The notes: generated from the letters alone by a model not told the origin. Positions 25,852-35,996 are shown, counted from the first letter of the stretch. The stretch: DNA of 64,000 nt from Paraburkholderia sp. IMGN_8 (GCF_038050405.1 NZ_CP150900.1:2852001-2916000), one strand, 5' to 3'. Numbers and translations: made by a program.

Positions 25852-26301
25852 TCATGCAGCGTGCTTGAAGGGCGACGGAAACGCGAACGGCGAAGCCGGT
25901 ACAGGCTCGGCGGACGCAGGGTTGTACACCGCGGGTGCCGCAACCGGAGCCGCATCTGCCTGCACGCTCTTCTCCTCCGTGCTCATGTGCGTACGCATAC
26001 GTGCTTCCATCATGCTGCACAGTTCTTCGCTTGCGGCGCCGAACAGCTGATCCATCACGCACTTGAGCACGCCGGATTCGTACCATGCCTTGAAGCGGCG
26101 ATGGCAAGTTTGATACGACGGGTATTTGCGCGGCATGGCCGACCAGGTCGCGCCGCTATACATCACCCACAGCACGCCGTTGAGCACCGAGCGCGTATTG
26201 GCAAGTGGACGGCCGCGCAGTTCGGAGCGCGGACGCAATTCAGGGAGCAACGGTGCAACGCGTTGCCATTCTTCGTCATTGATATCACGGTATGGATTCA
26301 T
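25852..26301 (-). CDS. Stand-alone IS5-type transposase N-terminal domain protein (DUF4096), copy 1
   Basis: 149 residues with AAGGAG before the ATG. Residues 1-90 are the DUF4096 domain of IS4/IS5 OrfA: YRDINDEEWQRVAPLLPEL, GRPLANTRSVLNGVLWVMYSGATWSAMPRKYPSYQTCHRRFKAWYESG (in parts). In an insertion sequence this would be followed by the DDE catalytic domain. Instead a different C-terminus follows: MEARMRTHMSTEEKSVQADAAPVAAPAV, rich in Ala and Pro. No terminal inverted repeats, target duplication or second orf are visible. An intact frame with a strong ribosome site, kept among housekeeping genes, suggests a domesticated DNA-binding protein rather than a decayed element. Confidence 0.82.
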   Translation of the reverse strand: MNPYRDINDEEWQRVAPLLPELRPRSELRGRPLANTRSVLNGVLWVMYSGATWSAMPRKYPSYQTCHRRFKAWYESGVLKCVMDQLFGAASEELCSMMEARMRTHMSTEEKSVQADAAPVAAPAVYNPASAEPVPASPFAFPSPFKHAA

Positions 26302-26309
26302 GGATTCTC

Positions 26310-26331
26310 CTTTGTCAGAACCACGACAAAG
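26310..26331 (-). promoter_or_regulatory. Hairpin overlapping the Shine-Dalgarno of the DUF4096 gene
   Basis: CTTTGTC (26310-26316), eight-base loop, GACAAAG (26325-26331). On the minus-strand mRNA the 3' arm overlaps the first bases of AAGGAG (26312-26307), so folding could mask ribosome binding. Confidence 0.5.
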
Positions 26332-26463
26332 AAGATATCCAGTCACCCGCGGGCGGAATATAAGACCAATCCGAATCTTGAAAATACGTCTTCAGACATC
26401 GCCCATTTGGCGAGCGGACCGTGATCTATCGCAAAAGCGCCACCGCGAGGATGACGCGAACCC

Positions 26464-27561
26464 TCAGGTCAGCGACGTATCGACGATGCGCCGCGGCGCG
26501 TCGAGATATTCCTTCGACTGCATTTCGACGATGCGCGACACCGTGCGCGTGAACTCGTTAGCCATCGGACCGTCGACGTACAGTTGCTCGGGCGGCACCG
26601 CCGCGGACATCAGCAGCTTGACCTTGTGGTCGTAGAACACGTCGATCAGCCACGTGAAGCGGCGCGCTTCCGAAGCCATGCGCACCGACATCTGCGGCAC
26701 GCCGGACAGAATCACCGCGTGAAACCGGCTCGCCAGTTCCAGGTAGTCGTTCTGCGAGCGCGGACCGCCGCACAGGGTCGCGAAATCGAACCACACGACG
26801 CCGTCAGCGCGGCGCAGCGCCTTCAGCTCCCGCTTTTCGATGTGCAGCAGCGGGCTTTCGTCGGGGACCGCGGCAAGGCGCGAAAACGCGTCGCGCAAGG
26901 CCTTGTCCGCCGCCGCGCCGAGCGGCGTGTGATACACCTCGACCTGGGCCAGCGTGCGTTGCCGGTAGTCGATGCCCGCATCGACGTTGATCACGTCGAG
27001 CTTTGCCTTGATCAGTTCGATTGCCGGCAGCATGCGGTCGCGATGCAGGCCGTCCGGATACAGCGTATCCGGATCGTAATTGGACGTCATCACGAACTGC
27101 ACGCCGTTCTCGAACATCTTGTCGAGCAGGCGATACAGAATCATCGCGTCGGCGATATCCGACACGTGGAATTCGTCGAAACAGATCAGCCGGTAGCGCT
27201 TCGCGATACGGCGCGCGAGTTCGTCGAGCGGATCGGCCTGGCCTTTCAGTTCTTCCAGTTCGCGATGCACTTCGCGCATGAACTCGTGGAAGTGCAGCCG
27301 CGTTTTGCGCTGCACCGGCACGATCATGTAGAAGCTGTCCATCAGGAAGCTCTTGCCCCGCCCTACGCCGCCCCACATGTACACGCCGCGAGGCAGATCC
27401 GGGCGGATGATCAGTTTCTTGAACGCGTTCGAGCGGCGCGATTTGTATTCGACCCACTCTTCATAGCACCGCTGCAGACGGTCGACCGCCGCGCGTTGCG
27501 CCGGGTCCGATTGATAACCCCGCGTCTGCAGTTCTTTTTCGTAGTATTCGGTGACGTTCAT
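26464..27561 (-). CDS. zapE: Cell division protein ZapE (AFG1-like ATPase)
   Basis: 365 residues. Walker A GGVGRGKS lies near residue 65 in PRGVYMWGGVGRGKSFLMDSFY, Walker B in LICFDEFHVSDIADAMIL near 135, followed by the family's VQFVMTSNYDPDTLYPDGLHR and a C-terminal FATLCGGPRSQNDYLELASRFH. ZapE binds FtsZ and destabilises the Z-ring under stress or late in division. It follows the sucA-odhB-lpd operon on the same strand, but a terminator separates them, so it should have its own promoter. Linkage of zapE to the 2-oxoglutarate dehydrogenase genes is usual in Burkholderiales. Confidence 0.95.
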   Translation of the reverse strand: MNVTEYYEKELQTRGYQSDPAQRAAVDRLQRCYEEWVEYKSRRSNAFKKLIIRPDLPRGVYMWGGVGRGKSFLMDSFYMIVPVQRKTRLHFHEFMREVHRELEELKGQADPLDELARRIAKRYRLICFDEFHVSDIADAMILYRLLDKMFENGVQFVMTSNYDPDTLYPDGLHRDRMLPAIELIKAKLDVINVDAGIDYRQRTLAQVEVYHTPLGAAADKALRDAFSRLAAVPDESPLLHIEKRELKALRRADGVVWFDFATLCGGPRSQNDYLELASRFHAVILSGVPQMSVRMASEARRFTWLIDVFYDHKVKLLMSAAVPPEQLYVDGPMANEFTRTVSRIVEMQSKEYLDAPRRIVDTSLT

Positions 27562-27571
27562 TGTGTTGCTG

Positions 27572-27609
27572 CAAAAAGAAAGGCGGGAGGGAGTGAACCC
27601 GCCCGCCTT
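27572..27609 (-). terminator. Rho-independent terminator of the sucA-odhB-lpd operon
   Basis: On the minus strand, AAGGCGGG and CCCGCCTT pair (27609-27602 with 27587-27580), followed by TTCTTTTT. Confidence 0.8.
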
Positions 27610-27652
27610 CGTGGTGATGCTGGAGTGCTGCGATCAGTCAGGCGTGCGCTGG

Positions 27653-29083
27653 TTACATGTTCAGCGCGCGCTTGTCGACGGCGAGAGCCGCTTCGCGCAT
27701 GACTTCAGACAGCGACGGGTGCGGATGGCAAATGCGGCCGATGTCTTCCGACGCCGCCTTGAATTCCATCGCCACCACGGCTTCCGCGATCAGGTCCGAT
27801 GCGTCCGCCGAGATGATGTGCACGCCGAGCAGTTCGTCGGTCTTCGCGTCGGCGATCATCTTGACGAAACCATCCGCCTTGTTGATGCCCAGCGCGCGGC
27901 CGTTCGCCATGAACGGGAACTGGCCCGTCTTGACTTCGCGGCCTTCGGCCTTCAGTTGCTGCTCCGTCTTGCCGACCCACGCGATTTCCGGTTCGGTGTA
28001 GATCACCCACGGAATGCAGTTGTAGTCGATATGCGGCTTCTGACCGTCGATGATTTCGGCAACCAGCACGCCTTCGTCTTCAGCCTTGTGCGCGAGCATC
28101 GGGCCACGCACCACGTCGCCGATCGCATACACGTTCGGCACGGCCGTCGCGCAGTGGTCGTCGACGTCGATGAAACCGCGCTCGTTGGCCTTCAGGCCGA
28201 TCGCTTCGAGGCCGAGGTTGTCGGTATTCGGCACGCGGCCGATCGACACGATCAGGCGGTCGGCTTCCAGTGTTTGCGCGTTGCCGTCCTTGTCCGTGTA
28301 GTTCAGCGTGACGCTCTTGTCAGTCGTCGTCACTTCGCCGACATTCACGCCGACGTGGATGTCCAGACCTTGCTTCTTGAACTGCTTGGCGGCTTCCTTA
28401 GCCAGCGCCTGGTCCGCAGAGCCGAGGAATTCCGGCAGCGCTTCGAGCACGGTCACTTCCGAGCCCAGACGGCGCCACACCGAGCCGAGTTCCAGGCCGA
28501 TCACACCTGCGCCGATCACGGCGAGCTTGTTCGGCACGGTGTCGAAGCTCAGCGCGCCTTCGTTGTCGGACACGATCTTATTGTCGACCGGCACGTTCGG
28601 CAGGTGACGCGCCTTCGAGCCCGTCGCGATGATCACGTTCTTCGCCGTGACGATTTCGGTTTCGCCTTCGCCGCTCACTTCGATCTGCACGCCGGCGTCC
28701 GTCTTGCCGGTGAACTTGCCATGACCCTTGAGCCACGTGATCTTGTTCTTGCGGAACAGGAACTCGATGCCCTTGGTCATCTTCTCGACGATGCCTTCCT
28801 TGCGGGACAGCATCTTCGTGATGTCGAGCTTCACGTCCGACACGTTGATACCGTGATCGGCGAGGTGGTGCTGCGCGTTTTCAAATTCTTCCGACGAGGC
28901 GAGCAGCGCCTTCGACGGAATGCAACCGACGTTCAGACACGTGCCGCCGAGCTTCAGCGCGCCGGCCGGGTTCTTCCATTTTTCGATACATGCGACGGTC
29001 TTGCCGAGTTGCGCTGCGCGGATTGCGGCGATATAGCCGCCGGGGCCGGCGCCGATCACGACGACGTCAAATTCTTTGGACAT
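27653..29083 (-). CDS. lpdA: Dihydrolipoyl dehydrogenase (E3)
   Basis: 476 residues from ATG 29081-29083 (AAGGA upstream). FAD-binding VVVIGAGPGGYIAAIRAAQLG (residues 6-26, dinucleotide motif GAGPGG), the redox disulfide GGTCLNVGCIPSK (about 44-56), NAD-binding VIGAGVIGLELGSVW, and the C-terminal HPHPSLSEVMREA with the His-Glu pair. It reoxidises the lipoyl group on E2 and passes electrons to NAD+. It is the third gene of the 2-oxoglutarate dehydrogenase operon, 124 bases after odhB, and may also serve other lipoyl complexes. Confidence 0.97.
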   Translation of the reverse strand: MSKEFDVVVIGAGPGGYIAAIRAAQLGKTVACIEKWKNPAGALKLGGTCLNVGCIPSKALLASSEEFENAQHHLADHGINVSDVKLDITKMLSRKEGIVEKMTKGIEFLFRKNKITWLKGHGKFTGKTDAGVQIEVSGEGETEIVTAKNVIIATGSKARHLPNVPVDNKIVSDNEGALSFDTVPNKLAVIGAGVIGLELGSVWRRLGSEVTVLEALPEFLGSADQALAKEAAKQFKKQGLDIHVGVNVGEVTTTDKSVTLNYTDKDGNAQTLEADRLIVSIGRVPNTDNLGLEAIGLKANERGFIDVDDHCATAVPNVYAIGDVVRGPMLAHKAEDEGVLVAEIIDGQKPHIDYNCIPWVIYTEPEIAWVGKTEQQLKAEGREVKTGQFPFMANGRALGINKADGFVKMIADAKTDELLGVHIISADASDLIAEAVVAMEFKAASEDIGRICHPHPSLSEVMREAALAVDKRALNM

Positions 29084-29207
29084 GACAATCCTTTTTATGA
29101 CGGGACGACGCGCGGCCACGCTTCGTGGCGCGCGTCGTTGCAGTACTGCGGAATGCTGGAGGCGTGTTGCTTATATCGCGACGACTGTAGTGATTACAAG
29201 CCGGCGA

Positions 29208-30488
29208 TTACAGGTCGAGCAGCAGGCGAGCCGGGTCTTCCAGCGCGTCCTTCATCGCGACCAGCGACAGCACTGCCTCGCGCCCGTCGATGATTCGGTG
29301 GTCGTACGACAGCGCCAGGTAGTTCATCGGACGGATCACGATCTGGCCGTTTTCGACCACAGCGCGTTCCTTGGTGGCGTGCACGCCGAGAATTGCGGAT
29401 TGCGGCGGGTTGATGATCGGCGTCGACAGCATCGAGCCGAACACACCGCCGTTCGAGATCGAGAACGTGCCGCCCGTCATTTCTTCGATCGACAGCTTGC
29501 CGTCCTTGGCCTTCTGGCCGAATTCGGCAATCTTCTTCTCGATTTCGGCGAGGCTCAGCTGATCTGCATTGCGCAGGATCGGCACCACCAGACCGCGCGG
29601 CGAACCGACAGCGATACCGATGTCGAAGTAGCCGTGATAGACGATGTCGTTACCGTCGATCGACGCGTTCACGAGCGGGAACTTCTTCAGCGCGTGGACA
29701 GCCGCCTTCACGAAGAACGACATGAAGCCGAGCTTCACGCCATGTTCCTTCTCGAACTTGTCTTTGTACTTGTTGCGCAGGTCCATCACCGGCGCCATGT
29801 TCACTTCGTTGAACGTCGTGAGGATGGCGTTGGTTTGTTGCGACTCGAGCAGGCGCTCGGCGATACGCGCACGCAGACGCGACATCGGCACGCGTTGTTC
29901 CGGACGGTCCTTCAGCCATTGCTCGGCCGATGCCGGCGCCTTGACGTCCGGCAGCGAGGGCTTCGCTGCCTTCGGTGCGGCCGCCGGTGCAGCAGCCTTG
30001 GCGGCCGGTGCCGGTGCGGCTTGCGCGGTCAGCACGTCGCCCTTCGTGATGCGGCCGTCGCGGCCCGTGCCGGCGACGTCGCCTGCGGACAGATTCTTTT
30101 CAGCCATCAGCTTGCCGGCAGCCGGCGAAGCAGCGGTGTTCGCACCCGTTGCGGATGCGGCTTGAGCAGCAGGCGCTGCGGCCGGTGCCGGAGCGGCAAC
30201 CGGAGCCGGCTTCACTTCTGCTTCGACAGCAGCGGCGCCAGCGGTACCTTCGGTGTCGATCTTGGCGATCACCTGATCGGCGACGACGATGTCGCCGTCG
30301 TTCGAGATGACTTGCGCGAGCACGCCGGCCGCCGGGGCCGGCACTTCGAGCACAACCTTGTCGGTCTCGATTTCGATGAGAATTTCGTCTTGTGCGACAG
30401 CCTCGCCGGGCTTCTTCTTCCACTGCAGCATGGTGGCTTCCGAGACCGACTCGGAGAGCTGGGGAACCTTGACTTCAACAATAGCCAT
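29208..30488 (-). CDS. odhB: Dihydrolipoyllysine-residue succinyltransferase (E2 of 2-oxoglutarate dehydrogenase)
   Basis: 426 residues. The lipoyl domain (1-80) has the lipoylated lysine in [11 protein letters not shown]. An Ala/Pro-rich linker leads to the E3-binding domain ([33 protein letters not shown], in parts, near 125-160). A second linker precedes the catalytic domain, with [48 protein letters not shown] (in parts) and the active-site [12 protein letters not shown]. It transfers succinyl groups to CoA and forms the core of the complex. One lipoyl domain is normal for this E2. It is 133 bases after sucA. Confidence 0.97.
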   Translation of the reverse strand: MAIVEVKVPQLSESVSEATMLQWKKKPGEAVAQDEILIEIETDKVVLEVPAPAAGVLAQVISNDGDIVVADQVIAKIDTEGTAGAAAVEAEVKPAPVAAPAPAAAPAAQAASATGANTAASPAAGKLMAEKNLSAGDVAGTGRDGRITKGDVLTAQAAPAPAAKAAAPAAAPKAAKPSLPDVKAPASAEQWLKDRPEQRVPMSRLRARIAERLLESQQTNAILTTFNEVNMAPVMDLRNKYKDKFEKEHGVKLGFMSFFVKAAVHALKKFPLVNASIDGNDIVYHGYFDIGIAVGSPRGLVVPILRNADQLSLAEIEKKIAEFGQKAKDGKLSIEEMTGGTFSISNGGVFGSMLSTPIINPPQSAILGVHATKERAVVENGQIVIRPMNYLALSYDHRIIDGREAVLSLVAMKDALEDPARLLLDL

Positions 30489-30621
30489 TATGAATATCCT
30501 GAATACGTATCGGGTGACGGCGCGGTGAACGACGACCGCCTGCGAACCATGACTGCCGCGAATGAACCTTCAGACGCGGCACGGGAAAGCGCGTGGCGCT
30601 TTCCCGGTTCGTCTGTTGTGT

Positions 30622-33483
30622 TTATTTAGCGATCGACGCGCTCTTGAGGCGGCCGAAAGCACCTTCGACCAGCGCCTTCTGCTGCTCGTAGTGCTTCGCG
30701 TAGTAGCCGACTGCCGGCGAGGCCGAAGCCGGACGGCCGCTGTATGCCAGCTTCTGTCCGTCCTTCATGCCTTCCTTCAGGTGGTGCTCGATGTAGAACC
30801 ACGGGCCTTGATTCTGCGGCTCGTCCTGCACCCAGACCACTTCGGTCGCATTGTCGTACTTCTTCATTTCCGCTTCGAACTGCTTATGCGCGAACGGATA
30901 GAGCTGTTCGATACGGATGATCGCGACGTCGTTCGCCTTCGCTTCGCGGCGATGCGCGACGAGGTCGTAGTACACGCGGCCCGAGCAGGCGATCACGCGC
31001 TTGACCTTCTTCGCGTCGATGGCTTCGTCCACTTCGCCGAGAATCGGCTGGAACGCGCCCTTCGCCAGTTCCGACAGATCCGATACGGCTTCCTTGTGAC
31101 GCAGCAGCGACTTCGGCGTAGCGACGATCAGCGGCTTGCGGAACAGGCGGATCATCTGACGGCGCAACAGGTGGAAAATCTGCGCCGGCGTGGTCGGTTG
31201 AACGACCTGCATGTTGTGGTCTGCGCACAGTTGCAGGAAGCGTTCGATACGTGCCGACGAGTGCTCCGGACCTTGACCTTCGTAGCCGTGCGGCAGCAGC
31301 ATCGTCAGGCCCGAGACGCGGCCCCACTTCACTTCGCCAGACGAGATGAACTGGTCGATCACGACTTGCGCGCCGTTCACGAAGTCGCCGAACTGCGCTT
31401 CCCACGCGACGAACGTATTCGGTTCAGCGGTCGAATATCCGTATTCGAAGCCCAGCACCGCTTCTTCCGACAGCACCGAGTCGATCACCGTGAACTTCGC
31501 CTGACCTTCGGCGATGTTCTGCAGCGGCACGTACGTGCCGTCGTTCCAGCGTTCGCGGTTCTGATCGTGCAGCACCGCGTGACGGTGCGTGAACGTACCG
31601 CGGCCCGAGTCCTGACCGGTCAGGCGCACTGCGTAGCCCGATGCGACAAGCGACGCGAATGCCAGGTGTTCACCCATGCCCCAGTCGAGCTTCGCTTCAC
31701 CACGGCCCATCGCGCGACGGTCGTTGATGACGCGCTCGACCAGCGGATGCACCTTGAAGTTTTCCGGGATCGTGGTGATGCGCTCAGCGAGGCGCTTCAA
31801 CTCGGCCAAGGGCACTGCCGTATCGGCTGCGTCGGTCCACTTGCGGTTCAGGAACGGGACCCAGTCGACCGCATATTTGCTCTTGTAGTTCGAGAGCACC
31901 GGATCGATCGTGTGGTGGCCTTCGTCCATCGCCTTGCGGTAGGCCTTGACGAATTCGTCGGCGTCCGTGGCGGTGATCACGCCTTGTTGCACCAGCTTTT
32001 CGGCGTACAGCGCGCGCGTGCCCGGGTGCTTCGCAATCGTCTTGTACATCAGCGGCTGCGTGACCGCCGGCGTGTCCTGCTCGTTGTGACCCAGCTTACG
32101 GAAGCAGACGATGTCGACGACGACGTCCTTATGGAACTGCATCCGGAAGTCGATGGCCAGCTGCGTAGCGAGCACGACCGCTTCAGGATCGTCACCGTTC
32201 ACGTGCAGCACCGGCGCTTCGATCATCTTGACGACGTCCGAGCAGTACAACGTGGAGCGCGAGTCGCGCGGATCCGACGTCGTGAAACCGATCTGGTTGT
32301 TGATGACGATGTGCAGCGTGCCGTGCGTGCCGTAACCGCGCGTTTGCGCGAGGTTCAGCGTTTCCATCACGACGCCCTGGCCCGCGAAGGCCGCGTCGCC
32401 GTGGATCTGCACCGGCAGCACTTGCAGGCCGCTGTCGTCGCCGCGACGGTCCATACGGGCCTTGGCCGAGCCTTCGACCACCGGGTTGACGATTTCGAGG
32501 TGCGACGGGTTGAACGCGAGCGACAGGTGAACCGGGCCGCCATCAGTCGAGACGTCCGACGAGAAACCCTTGTGGTATTTCACGTCGCCAGCCGGCAGGT
32601 CATCGACGTGCTTGCCTTCGAATTCGGCAAACAGGTCCGCCGGCATCTTGCCGAGCGTATTGACCAGCACGTTCAGACGACCACGGTGGGCCATGCCGAT
32701 GACGATTTCCTGGACGCCGTTAGCGCCGCCATGACGCACGACTTCGTCCATCGACGCGATGAAACTTTCGCCGCCTTCGAGCGAGAAGCGTTTCTGGCCG
32801 ACGTACTTGGTGTGCAGGAAGCGCTCGAGGCCTTCAGCGGCCGTCAGGCGATTCAGGATGTGCTTTTTCTTGTCATTGGAGAAATTCGGCGTCGAACGGA
32901 TCGACTCGAGCTTCTCTTTCCACCAGCGCTTCTGTTCCGGATCGCTCAGGTACATGTACTCGGCGCCGATCGTGCCGCAATACGTGTCACGTAATGCCTT
33001 GACGATCTCGCGCAGCGAAGCACGCTCGAACCCGAAGTACAGATTCGTCGCGCTGAACTCCTGGTCCATATCGGCTTCGGTAAAGTCGTAGAACGCGGGT
33101 TCAAGTTCGGGGATAGCGGGACGTTCGCGGCGCTTCAGAGGATCGAGATTGGCCCATTGCGTGCCGAGGAAGCGATATGCGCCGATGAGGGACTGCACAT
33201 AGACTTGCTTGCGAGCGGTAGCGAGATCTTCGCCGCCGGCAGCCGTGCGCGGGATGAAAGCGTTAGCCTTGGCCCGTTGAGCAAACGATTCGACGATCGG
33301 GCCATGGGCCACGTCGTTGGCATTGCTGCCATCCGATGCAGGGACGTTCTGCAACGCATCGAAATAGCTGCGCCAGTTCTCGGGCACTGACGCCGGATTA
33401 TCGAGATATGCTTCGTACATTTCTTCTACGTACGGAGCATTGCCGCCGAACAGATAAGAGTTCGACTGGAATTGCTTCATCAT
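30622..33483 (-). CDS. sucA: 2-oxoglutarate dehydrogenase E1 component
   Basis: 953 residues, thiamine-diphosphate decarboxylase of the TCA cycle. The N-terminal YLFGGNAPYVEEMYEAYL helix binds the E2/E3 subcomplex. Central blocks include GMAHRGRLNVLVNTLGK, LSLAFNPSHLEIVNPVVEG and the ThDP-binding GDAAF...NNQIGFTTSDPRDSRST; later LPHGYEGQGPEHSSARIERFLQLCA (in parts) and CSGRVYYDL. The start is the first of two adjacent ATGs (33481-33483), placed about 11 bases after AAAGG; a GTG four codons earlier lies on the Shine-Dalgarno itself. It is the first gene of sucA-odhB-lpdA. Confidence 0.97.
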   Translation of the reverse strand: MMKQFQSNSYLFGGNAPYVEEMYEAYLDNPASVPENWRSYFDALQNVPASDGSNANDVAHGPIVESFAQRAKANAFIPRTAAGGEDLATARKQVYVQSLIGAYRFLGTQWANLDPLKRRERPAIPELEPAFYDFTEADMDQEFSATNLYFGFERASLREIVKALRDTYCGTIGAEYMYLSDPEQKRWWKEKLESIRSTPNFSNDKKKHILNRLTAAEGLERFLHTKYVGQKRFSLEGGESFIASMDEVVRHGGANGVQEIVIGMAHRGRLNVLVNTLGKMPADLFAEFEGKHVDDLPAGDVKYHKGFSSDVSTDGGPVHLSLAFNPSHLEIVNPVVEGSAKARMDRRGDDSGLQVLPVQIHGDAAFAGQGVVMETLNLAQTRGYGTHGTLHIVINNQIGFTTSDPRDSRSTLYCSDVVKMIEAPVLHVNGDDPEAVVLATQLAIDFRMQFHKDVVVDIVCFRKLGHNEQDTPAVTQPLMYKTIAKHPGTRALYAEKLVQQGVITATDADEFVKAYRKAMDEGHHTIDPVLSNYKSKYAVDWVPFLNRKWTDAADTAVPLAELKRLAERITTIPENFKVHPLVERVINDRRAMGRGEAKLDWGMGEHLAFASLVASGYAVRLTGQDSGRGTFTHRHAVLHDQNRERWNDGTYVPLQNIAEGQAKFTVIDSVLSEEAVLGFEYGYSTAEPNTFVAWEAQFGDFVNGAQVVIDQFISSGEVKWGRVSGLTMLLPHGYEGQGPEHSSARIERFLQLCADHNMQVVQPTTPAQIFHLLRRQMIRLFRKPLIVATPKSLLRHKEAVSDLSELAKGAFQPILGEVDEAIDAKKVKRVIACSGRVYYDLVAHRREAKANDVAIIRIEQLYPFAHKQFEAEMKKYDNATEVVWVQDEPQNQGPWFYIEHHLKEGMKDGQKLAYSGRPASASPAVGYYAKHYEQQKALVEGAFGRLKSASIAK

Positions 33484-33506
33484 TTTTACGCTCACCTTTC
33501 TTCGAG

Positions 33507-33518
33507 TTTCTCGAGAAA
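33507..33518. promoter_or_regulatory. 12-bp perfect palindrome TTTCTCGAGAAA before sucA
   Basis: It begins 24 bases upstream of the sucA start, with a further CTTCGAG half-site beside it. It could be an operator or a small hairpin in the leader. Confidence 0.35.
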
Positions 33519-33726
33519 TAGCGGGTTACAGAACCTTCCGCGACACGGCCTGACCGTTTAGCGGATTGCGCGAATCAAGTCTTGCTTGGAAGGACCTAAA
33601 ACTTTGCACCCGGGGAGCATATCACATAACGGATAGTCCAGATAGCAGACGGATTGTCGCTCGAGCCCCGCCGCGACGGGCTTTCTGGCTAGTTTCCAGT
33701 CCTTGCAACAGTCTTCTGCGAAAAAC

Positions 33727-33774
33727 GGGGGACAAACAGGAATCGAACCCGCGGCTAACGGCGCATAAGTTATG
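33727..33774 (-). other. tRNA T-arm-like fragment next to a palindrome
   Basis: On the minus strand, GCGGGTTCGATTCCTGTTTG (within 33752-33727) matches the conserved tRNA T-loop GGTTCGANNCC with a pairable stem and a 3' CCCC run. No matching 5' acceptor or D-arm lies upstream, so it is not a functional tRNA. A perfect CATAAGTTATG palindrome sits at 33764-33774. The remaining bases of the 33496-33854 gap hold only the typA terminator and the sucA leader. Confidence 0.4.
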
Positions 33775-33783
33775 TGGGAGCCC

Positions 33784-33819
33784 AAAAACGGCAAAAGCCA
33801 CCCGTAGGTGGCTTTTGCC
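33784..33819 (-). terminator. Rho-independent terminator of typA
   Basis: GGCAAAAGCCACC and GGTGGCTTTTGCC form a 13-bp stem with a four-base loop (33790-33819). On the minus strand it is followed by GTTTTTGG. Confidence 0.9.
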
Positions 33820-33854
33820 TGACATCGACCGCGAAATCGCGGCGCGATATCTAT

Positions 33855-35681
33855 TTAGTCCACTGCGCCCTTACGGCTGGCGCTGCGGCGCTCATGTTCC
33901 TTCAGGTAACGCTTGCGCAGACGGATCGATTGCGGCGTGACTTCCACCAGCTCGTCGTCGTCGATGAATTCGACCGCGTATTCCAGCGACATCTGGATCG
34001 GCGGCACAAGGCGAACCGCTTCGTCCGTACCCGACGAGCGCACGTTGGTCAGCTGCTTGCCCTTGATCGGGTTCACGACCAGGTCGTTGTCGCGGCTGTG
34101 AATGCCGATGATCATGCCTTCGTACAGCGGCTCACCCGGTGACACGAACATACGGCCGCGATCCTGCAGTTTCCACAACGCGTACGCAACGGCTGCGCCG
34201 TCGTCCTGCGAAATCAGCACGCCGTTACGACGCTCGCCGACCGCACCTTCCTTGACCGGTTGATACGAGTCGAACGTGTGGCTCATCAAACCCGTACCGC
34301 GCGTGAGCGTCAGAAATTCCGACTGGAAGCCGATCAGGCCACGTGCCGAAATACGATACTCGAGACGCGTACGGCCGCGGCCGTCCGACGCCATGTCGAG
34401 CATTTCGCCCTTGCGGCGGCCCAACTCTTCCATCACGCCACCCTGGTGGCCGTCTTCCATGTCGACGGTCAGGTTTTCGTACGGCTCGTGCTTCACGCCG
34501 TCGACTTCCTGCATCACCACGCGCGGACGCGACACAGCCAGCTCGTAGCCTTCACGACGCATGTTTTCCACGAGAATGGTCAGGTGCAGTTCACCGCGGC
34601 CCGCCACTTCGAACGTGGTTTCGTCGCCGGTTTCCTTCACGCGCAGCGCGACGTTGTGGTTCAGTTCCTTCATCAGGCGATCGCGGATCTGACGGCTCGT
34701 GACGAACTTGCCTTCGCGGCCAGCAAGCGGCGACGAATTGACGAGGAAGTTCATCGTCAGCGTCGGCTCGTCGACGGTAATCATCGGCAGCGCTTCCGGT
34801 TGTTCCGGCGAGCAGATGGTCACGCCGATACCGATTTCTTCGATACCGTTGATCAGCACGATGTCGCCTGCTTCAGCCGACTCCACCTGCACGCGCTCCA
34901 GACCCTTGAACGACAGCACCTGATTGATCTTGCGGTTCAGGATCGCGCCGTCCGGGCCCGAACGCACGGCCACTGCCATGCCCGGCTTGATACGGCCACG
35001 CGTGATGCGGCCCACCCCGATACGGCCGACATACGACGAGTAATCCAGCGACGTGATCTGCAGTTGCAGCGGCGCTTCCGGATCGGCCGGGCGGACCGGC
35101 ACGTGTTGCAGCACGGCGTCGAACAGCGGACGCATGTCGCCTTCACGCACGTCCGCCGTCAACCCGGCGTAGCCGTTCAGGCCCGACGCGTAGACGATCG
35201 GGAAGTCGAGTTGCTCGTCCGACGCGCCCAGCTTGTCGAACAGATCGAAGGTCTGGTTGATCACCCAGTCGATCCGCGCGCCCGGCCGATCGACCTTGTT
35301 GATGACGACGATCGGCTTCAGGCCGAGCGCCAGCGCCTTCTTGGTCACGAACCGCGTTTGCGGCATCGGGCCTTCAACCGCGTCGACCAGCAACAGCACC
35401 GAGTCGACCATCGACAGCACGCGCTCGACTTCACCACCGAAGTCGGCGTGGCCCGGGGTGTCGACGATGTTGATGTGCGTGCCTTCGTACTCGACCGCGC
35501 AGTTCTTCGAAAGAATCGTGATGCCACGTTCTTTTTCGATGTCGTTCGAGTCCATCACCCGCTCCACCACCGCCTGGTTCTCACGGAACGTGGCGGTCTG
35601 GCGAAGGAGCTGGTCGACGAGCGTAGTCTTGCCGTGGTCGACGTGGGCAATGATGGCGATGTTGCGTAGGGCGCGGGTCAT
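33855..35681 (-). CDS. typA: Ribosome-associated translational GTPase TypA/BipA
   Basis: 608 residues, usual length. G1 [15 protein letters not shown] (13-27), G2 region [16 protein letters not shown]3 [15 protein letters not shown]4 NKVDRPGAR. Domain V and the BipA-specific C-terminal domain follow ([54 protein letters not shown], in parts). It acts on the ribosome in assembly and stress or low-temperature growth. It is a single gene with its own terminator and is divergent from the marR-efflux operon. Confidence 0.97.
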   Translation of the reverse strand: MTRALRNIAIIAHVDHGKTTLVDQLLRQTATFRENQAVVERVMDSNDIEKERGITILSKNCAVEYEGTHINIVDTPGHADFGGEVERVLSMVDSVLLLVDAVEGPMPQTRFVTKKALALGLKPIVVINKVDRPGARIDWVINQTFDLFDKLGASDEQLDFPIVYASGLNGYAGLTADVREGDMRPLFDAVLQHVPVRPADPEAPLQLQITSLDYSSYVGRIGVGRITRGRIKPGMAVAVRSGPDGAILNRKINQVLSFKGLERVQVESAEAGDIVLINGIEEIGIGVTICSPEQPEALPMITVDEPTLTMNFLVNSSPLAGREGKFVTSRQIRDRLMKELNHNVALRVKETGDETTFEVAGRGELHLTILVENMRREGYELAVSRPRVVMQEVDGVKHEPYENLTVDMEDGHQGGVMEELGRRKGEMLDMASDGRGRTRLEYRISARGLIGFQSEFLTLTRGTGLMSHTFDSYQPVKEGAVGERRNGVLISQDDGAAVAYALWKLQDRGRMFVSPGEPLYEGMIIGIHSRDNDLVVNPIKGKQLTNVRSSGTDEAVRLVPPIQMSLEYAVEFIDDDELVEVTPQSIRLRKRYLKEHERRSASRKGAVD

Positions 35682-35931
35682 AGGAAACCTGGAGACAGTT
35701 GAGAGTGCGCCGGTTGCTTATATAAACCACGACAAGCCCAAAGCGCACTTTTGGGAACCCGATATTGTAGCACGCACAAATGAAGCTTTCTGGTATTCCC
35801 TGATAGCCCGACAGTCTCCCATGCGGCGGTGCGTAGGAAGAAGCGCCATCCAGCGTCCGCGAACGCTTACGCGAAACCGCGCGCATTAGGTCTTGAGCGG
35901 AAAAAGTTCCTTGCCTAAGCTGTAATAACGC

Positions 35932-35961
35932 TTGCCGCGTCAATCAACCGCCCCCTATAAT
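35932..35961 (+). promoter_or_regulatory. Sigma-70 promoter for the marR-efflux operon
   Basis: TTGCCG (35932-35937), 18-base spacer, perfect TATAAT (35956-35961), 35 bases before the marR start. The rest of the 35682-35996 gap carries the divergent typA leader and nothing else I can identify. Confidence 0.72.
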
Positions 35962-35996
35962 CCTGCCTAGTCAACCATTGCATTCGCACGAGAATC

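Noticed and set aside
25852..26301. A complete insertion sequence at the DUF4096 gene
   Set aside because: No terminal inverted repeats, target-site duplication or catalytic orf were found on either side.
27551..29293. 580-codon open frame antisense to lpdA
   Set aside because: Typical GC-rich mirror frame. All family motifs lie on the minus strand.
30562..32994. 810-codon open frame antisense to sucA
   Set aside because: Product is Arg/His/Asp-rich with no domain. The opposite strand encodes a complete 2-oxoglutarate dehydrogenase E1.
33727..33752. A functional tRNA gene
   Set aside because: Only a T-arm-like part is present. No acceptor partner, D-arm or anticodon arm can be drawn upstream.
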